The notes under the pieces: generated by a model
What the model saw: only the letters and a program-made list of their open reading frames with translations
Told to the model about the DNA's origin: nothing
The model's database searches: none
Assembly: GCA_003488965.1 (NCBI GenBank)
Contig: DNJW01000026.1
Location: 1-5,739, forward strand
Source: Lachnospiraceae bacterium
GTDB lineage: Bacteria; Bacillota; Clostridia; Lachnospirales; Lachnospiraceae
DNA: 5,739 bases
Direction: 5' to 3'
Position numbers and translations under genes: made by a program
In this document: piece by piece, positions 1 through 5,721 of the stretch
Numbering within the stretch: the first letter of the stretch is position 1
Layout: each line of letters starts with the position of its first letter

Positions 1-22
1 AATCGCCCATGGATGGGCGATT
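1..22. repeat. Perfect 10-bp inverted repeat (hairpin) at left edge
   Basis: Positions 1-10 (AATCGCCCAT) and 13-22 (ATGGGCGATT) are exact reverse complements around a 2-base centre. As RNA this would fold as an 8-9 bp GC-containing stem with a 4-6 base loop. Only three T residues follow the stem, so it is a weak fit to an intrinsic terminator. The bases before it are outside the window. It could be the terminator of an upstream gene, read from either strand, or half of a structured repeat together with the hairpin at 25-56. Confidence 0.6.
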
Positions 23-24
23 TA

Positions 25-56
25 GGAAATATGGGACAAGGATGTCCCTTATTTCC
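25..56. repeat. Long imperfect hairpin, 14-position stem
   Basis: Positions 25-38 pair with 43-56: GGAAATA with TATTTCC at the base, then one T-T mismatch (32/49), then GGGACA with TGTCCC, closed by an AGGA loop at 39-42. Thirteen of fourteen positions pair, far more than expected by chance in so short a stretch. No T-run follows on the plus strand; it is followed by a GC-rich stretch. It lies only 2 bases after the 1-22 hairpin, so the two may be one element. Function is unknown: candidates are a transcript 3' end, a processing or stability stem, or a small intergenic repeat. Confidence 0.6.
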
Positions 57-205
57 GGCCCGGACGGCATCAATATCAGCACTCTTCTGTTTAGAAACAT
101 CCCATTCAAAATTCCGCAAAAAACAGACAGCCAGTCTTGGCCGGGCACGGGGCAGCCAGAGGGAGCATATGCAGCCAAACAGCTGCCATCCAGGCTGGAG
201 CGCCT
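57..205. other. Non-coding upstream region, no recognised gene
   Basis: About 150 bases between the hairpins and the promoter. Short open frames cross it, but none has a ribosome binding site or recognisable protein. The word CAGCCA occurs at 128-133, 153-158 and 172-177. A possible short stem pairs GGCAGC (151-156) with GCTGCC (182-187). These sit upstream of the -35 box, where an activator could bind, but the evidence is thin. Confidence 0.4.
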
Positions 206-234
206 TTGCAATCCGCCTTTTCCTATGGTAAAAT
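206..234 (+). promoter_or_regulatory. Vegetative promoter of the two-component operon
   Basis: The -35 box TTGCAA (206-211) and the -10 box TAAAAT (229-234) are separated by exactly 17 bases. A TGG triplet immediately before the -10 box makes it an extended -10 promoter. Transcription would start near 241, giving a leader of about 30 bases before the response regulator. The match to the housekeeping sigma-factor consensus is good (4/6 and 5/6 plus the TGn). No transcript data are available, so this is a prediction from sequence. Confidence 0.7.
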
Positions 235-270
235 AAAAAAAACGTCTTAAACGGAAAGAGAGTACAGCGA

Positions 271-1836
271 ATGAAGCTTTTGATAGTGGACGATGAAAAA
301 TTGACAAGGGACGGTCTGATGAACAGTATTGACTGGGAACGGCTTGGAATCGACGCGGTAGCCCAGGCTGACGACGGTCTTCATGGTTATGAGCTGGCAG
401 GGAGCTTTCATCCGGATATTGTACTCAGCGATGTGCGTATGCCCCGTATGAGCGGTATTGAGATGGCGGAGAAGCTGCAGGCGGATTGTCCTGATATCAG
501 CATTATCTTTATGAGCGGATATTCGGATAAAGAATATCTGAAAGCGGCCATTAAGCTGAAAGCAGTCAGCTATGTGGAAAAACCGATTGATTTGGAAGAA
601 ATCAAAGGGGCTGTCCGTCAGGCGTGCCGGGATGTGGAGGAGGCAAGGAAAGCGGCAGGGATTAAAGCCTTGTCTATTTCCATGTCCCGTTCCGCTTTGG
701 CATCGCGGCTGGCAATGGCTCCTAGGCCGGATGCGCCTCCGGTGAAATGGAAGGAAATGGAATTTCAGTTTCCGGCGGATAATCGTACGGCGTTTTTTAC
801 ATTTCTGATTCAGTTTTATCATCTCGGCGATATGCCTAACAGTCTGGAAAATCTCATAACGCCTTATATAGCCCAAGTCCTTGATGCTTCGGGGCTTAAG
901 GAAATCCATGGGGTAAGGCAGGGGAGCCTGTTTTTTTATCACATATGGGGATTCCGGAAATATTCGGATAAAGAAAAAGACAGGCTGGGCTGCCGTCTGG
1001 AAGAGGTTTTGAAACCCTTGGTCATGCATTATCACATTGTATTTGGAAAAAATGTGGAAGGGGCAGGTGAAATACACAATTCCTATAATTCTGCTGTAAT
1101 CGAATTGCAGAATTCTTTTTTCAGTCCGGAGAATACACATCGTATTTATGAACATAGGGATAATTACGATTCCTTTTATGATCTTGGAAGGCTGGATATG
1201 GAAAACAGGCTGGGCGAATGCCTTTTGCATAAAAGCGAGGAGGAAACCTCCGTTCTTCTGGAGGAAATGCTGAATAGACTGATTGAGATAAAAAGCATCC
1301 TTCCCAATCAGGCGAAGGATTTATATTATAAACTTTTTGCAGTGGTCAGGAATACCTACCGGGTCATGCAGATACAGACAGGAAGTATCGAAGAAACGGA
1401 TATGGGCTTGTGGGGTTCTCTTTCTTCCTGCGAATCTATTTATGAGCTGCATAAATTGCTGAAGGAAAGAGTTGCTTCTTTTTTTACGGAAGCGCGCGGC
1501 AGGGAGGAAGAAAACTCCACCATTTATCTGATTAAGCAGTTTATTGCAGACAGATATCAGGATGAAACTTTGTCTGTAAAAGATATCAGCGAACATGTGA
1601 TGCTTTCGTCATCCTATGTCTGTACTTTGTTTAAAAATGATACCGGTATGACTCTGAACCAGTATCTGACGGAATACCGTATAGAAAGAGCAAAAAAGCT
1701 GCTGGAAGACCCAAGATACAAAATCATTGATATTTCCGCAAAGGTAGGCTACAGCGACGGTAATTATTTCGGGAAAATTTTTAAACGGGTATGCGGCATG
1801 TCGCCGTCCGAATACCGGGAGAAGACAATTCACTAG
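271..1836 (+). CDS. YesN-type response regulator, REC + AraC-family HTH
   Basis: Cytoplasmic transcription factor of a two-component system, 521 residues, normal for the YesN type. The receiver domain occupies about residues 1-120, with acidic pocket Asp7/Asp8, phosphoacceptor Asp54 in LSDVRMP, Ser82 in the Thr/Ser switch position, Tyr101, and Lys104 in the EKP motif, all intact. A poorly conserved linker of about 290 residues follows, as is usual in this family. The C-terminal AraC/XylS DNA-binding domain (about 416-518) has two helix-turn-helix units, near 434-455 and 485-517, ending in the typical GMSPSEYR. The ATG at 271 begins directly at the receiver's first strand; its Shine-Dalgarno is weak (AAAGAGAG, 255-262). 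The kinase gene follows 36 bases after the stop, so the two form an operon and a cognate pair. Homologues usually control carbohydrate uptake or breakdown genes, but no such target lies in the window. The family assignment is firm; the regulon is unknown. Confidence 0.95.
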   Translation: MKLLIVDDEKLTRDGLMNSIDWERLGIDAVAQADDGLHGYELAGSFHPDIVLSDVRMPRMSGIEMAEKLQADCPDISIIFMSGYSDKEYLKAAIKLKAVSYVEKPIDLEEIKGAVRQACRDVEEARKAAGIKALSISMSRSALASRLAMAPRPDAPPVKWKEMEFQFPADNRTAFFTFLIQFYHLGDMPNSLENLITPYIAQVLDASGLKEIHGVRQGSLFFYHIWGFRKYSDKEKDRLGCRLEEVLKPLVMHYHIVFGKNVEGAGEIHNSYNSAVIELQNSFFSPENTHRIYEHRDNYDSFYDLGRLDMENRLGECLLHKSEEETSVLLEEMLNRLIEIKSILPNQAKDLYYKLFAVVRNTYRVMQIQTGSIEETDMGLWGSLSSCESIYELHKLLKERVASFFTEARGREEENSTIYLIKQFIADRYQDETLSVKDISEHVMLSSSYVCTLFKNDTGMTLNQYLTEYRIERAKKLLEDPRYKIIDISAKVGYSDGNYFGKIFKRVCGMSPSEYREKTIH

Positions 1837-1857
1837 GGCAAAAATTTTTTTATGCTT

Positions 1858-1864
1858 AGGGGAG
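1858..1864 (+). promoter_or_regulatory. Ribosome binding site that sets the kinase start
   Basis: AGGGGAG ends 8 bases before the ATG at 1873, which is ideal spacing. The in-frame upstream ATG at 1852 would place this purine tract inside the coding region, and it is itself preceded only by an A/T-rich stretch (AAAAATTTTTTT). The start at 1873 is therefore preferred. Confidence 0.75.
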
Positions 1865-1872
1865 AATGGGAC

Positions 1873-3672
1873 ATGATACATTATTTTTTGCATGATATGA
1901 AGTTAAAATACAAATTCATGATTACCAACTTGATACTTGTGCTGGTCCCAACCATAGTCCTTTTTGTTTTTTTGTATGGAAGGCTGTCCCATATTATAGA
2001 AGTAAATGCGATAGAGTCGGAAGGGGCAATCGTAAGCCAGACGGCGAGCACATTGGAAGCGACTGCCAGCCAGCTGGTTTATGTGATGGATAATATTACG
2101 TCTTCCCCTTTTTTATCCAAGGCAGTTTATACTCCTGATATTGAGGGATATTTATCCGATGTAAAGAACAGTGAAGAGGCCAGGGAGTTTTACAGCAGCA
2201 TTAATGCGGTAATTGACCATGAGTTTATCAAGGCGGTGAAAATATATATTCCAACCCAGAAAGAGGATACGGACGGTTATGGGGAATCCGGCGTTATTGA
2301 ACCTATAACAAAGGTGAGGGGGAGCCATTGGCATGGGATTTTTGCAGGTTCTCCTCAAACAGTATCTTTATTTTGCCCCAGATTTTATCTGACAAGCTAC
2401 GAGGCGCAAACCCTTGGGGATATGGCGTATATCAGAAAATTTACCAATATTGCCAACCCGGAGGAGACTTGTGCCTATATTGCGGTTTATTTTTCAAGGC
2501 AGCATTTGCAGAATATTCTGCACCAGAATTTGACCAGCATGAACAGCGTGTATTATATCATTAACAGTAGAGACTGTATCGTGGGGGCATCCAGCCAGGT
2601 ACTGGCAGGCACTTATTTTATGAGCTATGATACCATCCAGCAGACCATCGGGGATACACAGGAGTTTACCATGGGAAGAATATTGGATGAGAGCCTATAT
2701 ATGGGATACAGGGAAATCGGGCAGACGGACTGGAGGCTGGTGTCGGTGATACCGGAGGACAGCGTTTTTACCGAGAGCCAGAGGGTGTTGTTTAATACGA
2801 TGTATCTTTATCTGTTTTTTGCGTTTCTGGCTTGCAGCGTGGCGCTGGCTTTATCGGGGAGCATAGCGCGGCGTCTGTCCAAGGTGGTAGAAAAAATGAA
2901 CCAATATAGGGATAAGATGCCGGTGAAGTTTGAGAATAACAAGGACCGGGATGAAATCGGGCAGCTGGTAGGCAATTATAATATCATGGTAGACCGTATT
3001 AATGATTTGATGGAGGAGCAGACAAAGACGGCGGAGCAGTTAAAGGTATCCGAAGTGAAGGCGCTGCAGGCACAGATTAATCCGCATTTTCTTTATAATA
3101 TGCTGGATATGATTAATTGGCTGGCGCAGAGCGGGCAGCAGGAAAAGGTATCCATCGCAGTCAGAACTTTGTCTAAATTTTATAAGCTGACGCTGTCAAA
3201 AAAGAATATTACCATTCCGATAGGGGAGGAACTTAATCATGTAAGCCTGTATGTGATGCTTCAGAACATGAGGTTTGAAAATAAAATAGAGTTTTTGATA
3301 GATGTGCCGGATGAAATTATGGATTATGAAATCCCTAAGCTGGTTTTGCAGCCGATTGTGGAGAACTCCATCCTGCATGGTATTTTTGAAAAAGAGTCAA
3401 AAGAGGGAAGTATTGTAATTATGGCATGGACGGAGGGCGGGGATATTGTGTTTACAGTGTCCGATACAGGCATAGGAATCCGGCCGGAACGGCTGGAGAC
3501 GATACTGGACGGCACTGAGGAAAGCGAGCACGGAAGCAATATCGGAATCTACAATACCCACATGCGCCTTAAGTATCTCTATGGGGAGGGATACGGCCTG
3601 CATTTTGAGAGCCGCTACGGACAAGGGACAGAGGTTCAAGTGAGGATTCCGACGGTTCGGCGATTGACTTAA
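1873..3672 (+). CDS. YesM-type sensor histidine kinase
   Basis: Membrane sensor kinase that autophosphorylates and passes the phosphate to the response regulator encoded just upstream. With the start at 1873 it has 599 residues, typical of YesM. Membrane segments lie at about 15-35 and 307-328, enclosing an extracytoplasmic domain of about 270 residues (Cache-like by family, not recognisable in detail by eye). A HAMP linker follows (about 329-383). The His_kinase domain carries the phosphorylated His405 in QINPHFLYN. The ATPase domain has the N box with Asn498 (LQPIVENSILHG), the DTGIGI box from Asp531, and the glycine-rich GSNIGIYN from Gly554. All catalytic motifs are present, so it should be active. 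The ligand is unknown; relatives respond to sugars or envelope signals. An alternative start at 1852 would add seven residues and lacks a ribosome binding site. The last 104 bases overlap the 3' end of the convergent AraC-type gene. Confidence 0.95.
   Translation: MIHYFLHDMKLKYKFMITNLILVLVPTIVLFVFLYGRLSHIIEVNAIESEGAIVSQTASTLEATASQLVYVMDNITSSPFLSKAVYTPDIEGYLSDVKNSEEAREFYSSINAVIDHEFIKAVKIYIPTQKEDTDGYGESGVIEPITKVRGSHWHGIFAGSPQTVSLFCPRFYLTSYEAQTLGDMAYIRKFTNIANPEETCAYIAVYFSRQHLQNILHQNLTSMNSVYYIINSRDCIVGASSQVLAGTYFMSYDTIQQTIGDTQEFTMGRILDESLYMGYREIGQTDWRLVSVIPEDSVFTESQRVLFNTMYLYLFFAFLACSVALALSGSIARRLSKVVEKMNQYRDKMPVKFENNKDRDEIGQLVGNYNIMVDRINDLMEEQTKTAEQLKVSEVKALQAQINPHFLYNMLDMINWLAQSGQQEKVSIAVRTLSKFYKLTLSKKNITIPIGEELNHVSLYVMLQNMRFENKIEFLIDVPDEIMDYEIPKLVLQPIVENSILHGIFEKESKEGSIVIMAWTEGGDIVFTVSDTGIGIRPERLETILDGTEESEHGSNIGIYNTHMRLKYLYGEGYGLHFESRYGQGTEVQVRIPTVRRLT
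3569..3672. other. Convergent 3' overlap of kinase and AraC-type genes
   Basis: The kinase stop (TAA, 3670-3672) lies inside the AraC-type reading frame, whose own stop (TAA read from 3571-3569) lies inside the kinase frame. The overlap covers the last 34 codons or so of each gene. No terminator hairpin with a T-run is visible on either strand here, so the two mRNAs should be complementary at their 3' ends. Confidence 0.85.
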
Positions 3673-4546
3673 TGGAAGCGGAATATTCGGAAGGTGTCAT
3701 TCCGGTCAGTTTTTTAAACTGTCTGGAAAAATAATGGATGGAATTATAGCCTAGGTAATCCGCAATTTGGGAGAAATTCATTTTCCGGCTCCGTATCAGC
3801 TGCTTGGCAGCGTTTATTTTCATTAAGGAAAAATAATCAATAATGCCGCAGCTTGTGTTATCCCGGAAAAGCTGCTGTAAAAGGGAACGGCCGATAAGGT
3901 TGTCCTTGCATATCTGCTGAATGGAGAGATGCTCCCTGATATGCTCCTCCATATAAGAAATAATTTTATAGAACAGTTCATCTTCTCCCCGGTTGCGGGC
4001 AGATTTGGGGATGGTGGCAAATGCGCTGTCCGGTCCGTTGTTGCGGATAAGCTGTATAAGAAGCTGCTGAAGGTAAATCTGAATCAGCTGTTCGGAGCCA
4101 AAGGGGATAGCTTCGTTACGGTTGCGGATAAGTTTCTTGCAGTAAGGGTCTCCGAGAGGACAAGAGTAAGTCAGACTGGCTTCTTTGATAATATTGCCCA
4201 GCAGCTTCCGCTCGGAGGGACCGATTTCCAGCCTTTTATTCCGGAAAAAGTCCATAGCGGGGGAACTGCATTCAAAACCTATTACAACAAGGTTGGGGGC
4301 AGCCACTCCATTGGCATAAACATTATGGAATTCCCCCGGCTGGTGGAAAAGGATATCGTCTTTGTTCAGCGTGTGGACGGTTTTGCCGGCAACCGCATTG
4401 ACTGTTCCTTTATCTACGTACAGGAATTCCCAGAAAGAATGGGATTCTTCTTTAAATACGAAATCGCTCATATATTCAAAATAGTGAATAGAAGCAATTT
4501 TATCAATTATCAGTTCTTTTTTTAATGTGATGCTTTCGTAAGCCAT
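3569..4546 (-). CDS. Cupin-type AraC family transcriptional regulator
   Basis: One-component regulator of 325 residues. An N-terminal cupin-type ligand-binding domain (about 30-100) shows the usual pattern HSFWEFLYVDKG, then GKTVHTLNKDDILFHQPGEFHNVY. A middle helical region follows. The AraC/XylS DNA-binding domain spans about 192-290, with helix-turn-helix units near 208-230 and 257-280, ending in GMTPSEYS. The start at 4546 is preceded by GAGAGGA four bases upstream on the minus strand, a close but workable spacing. Homologues bind a sugar or related small molecule and activate or repress nearby genes. It is divergent from the nucleotidyltransferase gene, so shared control is plausible but inferred. 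An unusual point is the tail of about 35 residues (291-325) after the normal family end. It is encoded almost wholly antisense to the kinase gene and looks unstructured (Ser, Pro, Glu and Arg rich). The function class is firm; the ligand and targets are unknown. Confidence 0.93.
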   Translation of the reverse strand: MAYESITLKKELIIDKIASIHYFEYMSDFVFKEESHSFWEFLYVDKGTVNAVAGKTVHTLNKDDILFHQPGEFHNVYANGVAAPNLVVIGFECSSPAMDFFRNKRLEIGPSERKLLGNIIKEASLTYSCPLGDPYCKKLIRNRNEAIPFGSEQLIQIYLQQLLIQLIRNNGPDSAFATIPKSARNRGEDELFYKIISYMEEHIREHLSIQQICKDNLIGRSLLQQLFRDNTSCGIIDYFSLMKINAAKQLIRSRKMNFSQIADYLGYNSIHYFSRQFKKLTGMTPSEYSASIKSIAEPSESSLEPLSLVRSGSQNAGRIPPHRDT

Positions 4547-4572
4547 AAATTCCTCTCATTCTGTTAATGGTA

Positions 4573-4586
4573 TGCCATATTTGGCA
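4573..4586. promoter_or_regulatory. Candidate operator, perfect inverted repeat
   Basis: TGCCATATTTGGCA has exact 5-bp arms, TGCCA and TGGCA, around a 4-base A/T centre. It lies 27 bases upstream of the AraC-type start codon and inside the divergent intergenic region. That is a natural position for a dimeric regulator controlling the AraC-type gene, the nucleotidyltransferase, or both. It does not match the catabolite-repression cre consensus. The binding protein is unknown. AraC proteins more often use direct repeats, so another regulator is possible. Confidence 0.4.
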
Positions 4587-4599
4587 AATAAGATGAACA

Positions 4600-4605
4600 A
4601 TTGTA
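4600..4605 (-). promoter_or_regulatory. Possible -10 box for the AraC-type gene
   Basis: Read on the minus strand these bases are TACAAT, a 5/6 match to the -10 consensus, about 54 bases upstream of the start codon. No good -35 box is found 16-18 bases further upstream, so this would be a weak or activator-dependent promoter. If correct, the inverted repeat at 4573-4586 lies just downstream of the transcription start, where binding would repress. Confidence 0.3.
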
Positions 4606-4616
4606 CAAAGATTTTT

Positions 4617-4645
4617 TTGCATAACGATTTATAATGAAATATAAC
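4617..4645 (+). promoter_or_regulatory. Promoter of the nucleotidyltransferase operon
   Basis: A -35 box TTGCAT (4617-4622) and a -10 box TATAAC (4640-4645) are separated by exactly 17 bases, with a T-run just upstream. Transcription would begin near 4652 and leave a leader of about 120 bases. A perfect TATAAT at 4630-4635 lies inside the spacer, but no acceptable -35 box is placed for it (the nearest TTG word is 23 bases away). The chosen pair is therefore the better reading. Confidence 0.55.
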
Positions 4646-4650
4646 GAGGT

Positions 4651-4679
4651 TCTGTATCCATGCAATCCGGGGATGCAGA
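4651..4679 (+). promoter_or_regulatory. Leader hairpin followed by T-rich tract
   Basis: TCTGTATCC (4651-4659) pairs with GGATGCAGA (4671-4679) over nine positions, one of them a G-U pair, leaving an 11-base loop. A T-rich stretch, TTATTTTATT, begins at 4680. The stem sits at the predicted 5' end of the nucleotidyltransferase mRNA. It could stabilise the transcript or act as a weak attenuator. It is too short and its T-run too broken to call a terminator with confidence, and it matches no riboswitch class I recognise. Confidence 0.35.
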
Positions 4680-4759
4680 TTATTTTATTAAAGTATATAT
4701 GAAATGCCGAAGAAAAGAAAGCATATATTTGAAGAAAAAATGAATGTGGAACTGGAACA

Positions 4760-4765
4760 AGGAGG
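4760..4765 (+). promoter_or_regulatory. Consensus ribosome binding site of the nucleotidyltransferase
   Basis: A full AGGAGG lies six bases before the ATG at 4772. It fixes the start and predicts strong translation, in contrast to the weak site of the response regulator gene. Confidence 0.85.
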
Positions 4766-4771
4766 AAAGAA

Positions 4772-5698
4772 ATGAAAAAACCGATTTTGGTGATTATGGC
4801 GGCTGGGATGGGAAGCCGTTACGGCGGGTTAAAGCAGCTTGACCCGGTAGACGGGCAAGGACACATAATTATGGATTTTTCTTTGTATGATGCGGTCCAG
4901 GCCGGATTTGAAAAGGTGATATTTATTATTAAAAAAGAAAACGAGGCAGATTTTAAAGAGGTCATCGGCAATAGGATTGAAGGGAAAATGCAGGTGGAGT
5001 ATGCCTTTCAGGAGCTTTTGGATATTCCGGACGGATTTGAGGTTCCGGAGGGCAGAGTGAAGCCTTGGGGAACCGGCCATGCGGTATTAAGCGGCAGGAA
5101 GCTGGTGGACGGTCCTTTTGTGGTTATCAATGCGGATGACTATTATGGGAAAAGTGCTTTTTCCCAGATTTATGATTATCTGACTACCCACGAGGACGGC
5201 GAAAAATATAATTATGTTATGGCAGGTTATGTGCTGGAAAACACTTTAACAGAAAACGGTCATGTGGCAAGAGGGATATGTACGGTTGACGCCGACGGTC
5301 ATTTGTCGGGAATTACAGAGAGAACGCGTATTGAAAAGAAGGGGGGAAAAACGGTATATACGGAGGATGAAGGGAAAAGCTGGCATGAGATTCCGGAAGG
5401 GAGCATTGTTTCTATGAATTTATGGGGGTTCACAGAAAGCTTTATGAAGGAACTGGAGACAGGCTTTGTACCGTTTCTGGAAAAGGGGCTGAAGGAAAAC
5501 CCTTTAAAGTGCGAATATTTTCTTCCCAGCGTAGTAAATGGCCTTGTGGCAGAAGGAAAGGCATCTGTTGCAGTTTTAAAATCCTATGACCGCTGGTACG
5601 GGGTAACTTATAAGGAAGACAAAAAAATGGTTTCGGATGCAATGGAAAAAATGAAGAGGGAAGGGTTGTACCCGCAAAATTTATGGAGTGAGGATTAA
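4772..5698 (+). CDS. Sugar-phosphate nucleotidyltransferase (NTP_transferase family)
   Basis: Cytoplasmic enzyme of 308 residues predicted to join a nucleoside triphosphate to a sugar-1-phosphate, giving an NDP-sugar and pyrophosphate. The N-terminal nucleotide-binding loop is AAGMGSRYGGLKQ (10-22), including Arg16 and Lys21. KPWGTGHAV (97-105) resembles the base- and sugar-binding loop, and NADDYYG (120-126) holds the metal-binding Asp. MNLWGF (215-220), EYFLP (248-252) and WYGVTYKED (275-283) resemble later active-site segments of this fold. No left-handed beta-helix acyltransferase domain follows, unlike GlmU. The nucleotide and sugar cannot be assigned from sequence. This is a widespread clostridial and gut-bacterial family usually labelled only nucleotidyltransferase. 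It is the first gene of an operon: the next start codon is 24 bases after the stop. It is divergent from the cupin-AraC regulator, a candidate controller. The general reaction is well supported; the pathway is unknown. Confidence 0.9.
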   Translation: MKKPILVIMAAGMGSRYGGLKQLDPVDGQGHIIMDFSLYDAVQAGFEKVIFIIKKENEADFKEVIGNRIEGKMQVEYAFQELLDIPDGFEVPEGRVKPWGTGHAVLSGRKLVDGPFVVINADDYYGKSAFSQIYDYLTTHEDGEKYNYVMAGYVLENTLTENGHVARGICTVDADGHLSGITERTRIEKKGGKTVYTEDEGKSWHEIPEGSIVSMNLWGFTESFMKELETGFVPFLEKGLKENPLKCEYFLPSVVNGLVAEGKASVAVLKSYDRWYGVTYKEDKKMVSDAMEKMKREGLYPQNLWSED

Positions 5699-5707
5699 CG
5701 GGGAAGC

Positions 5708-5714
5708 AGGAGGT
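5708..5714 (+). promoter_or_regulatory. Ribosome binding site of the gene at the right edge
   Basis: AGGAGGT lies seven bases before a GTG codon at 5722. A full-consensus site this close to the previous stop supports a real downstream gene that starts with GTG. Confidence 0.7.
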
Positions 5715-5721
5715 ATATAGC

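Noticed and set aside
9..236. Short plus-strand open frames of 72-75 codons before the response regulator
   Set aside because: No ribosome binding site, no recognisable protein features, they begin inside the hairpin, and they run through the predicted promoter.
519..975. 16-base exact repeat (ATATTCGGATAAAGAA) at 519-534 and 960-975 within the response regulator
   Set aside because: Both copies encode Tyr-Ser-Asp-Lys-Glu in the same frame but in unrelated domains. The match is short and explained by shared codon use; there are no flanking similarities.
247..1230. Long minus-strand open frame of 327 codons opposite the response regulator
   Set aside because: It lies antisense to a clearly conserved receiver and linker, its composition is rich in His, Ile and Phe as expected for a shadow frame, and it contains no recognisable domain.
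1837..1872. A/T-rich AAAAATTTTTTT stretch between response regulator and kinase as a terminator
   Set aside because: There is no GC-containing stem; the gap is only 36 bases and holds the kinase ribosome binding site, so read-through within an operon is more likely.
3929..4525. Plus-strand open frame of 198 codons opposite the AraC-type gene
   Set aside because: It is antisense to a gene with a clear cupin and DNA-binding domain; no ribosome binding site and no family resemblance.
1595..4539. 15-base exact repeat (ATGTGATGCTTTCGT) at 1595-1609 and 4525-4539
   Set aside because: The copies lie inside two different genes in unrelated reading frames and orientations, with no similarity on either side; chance is the simplest explanation.
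4694..4729. ATATATG / CATATAT inverted arms in the nucleotidyltransferase leader
   Set aside because: A purely A/T-rich 7-bp match around a 20-base spacer is expected by chance in such sequence and would be an unstable stem.
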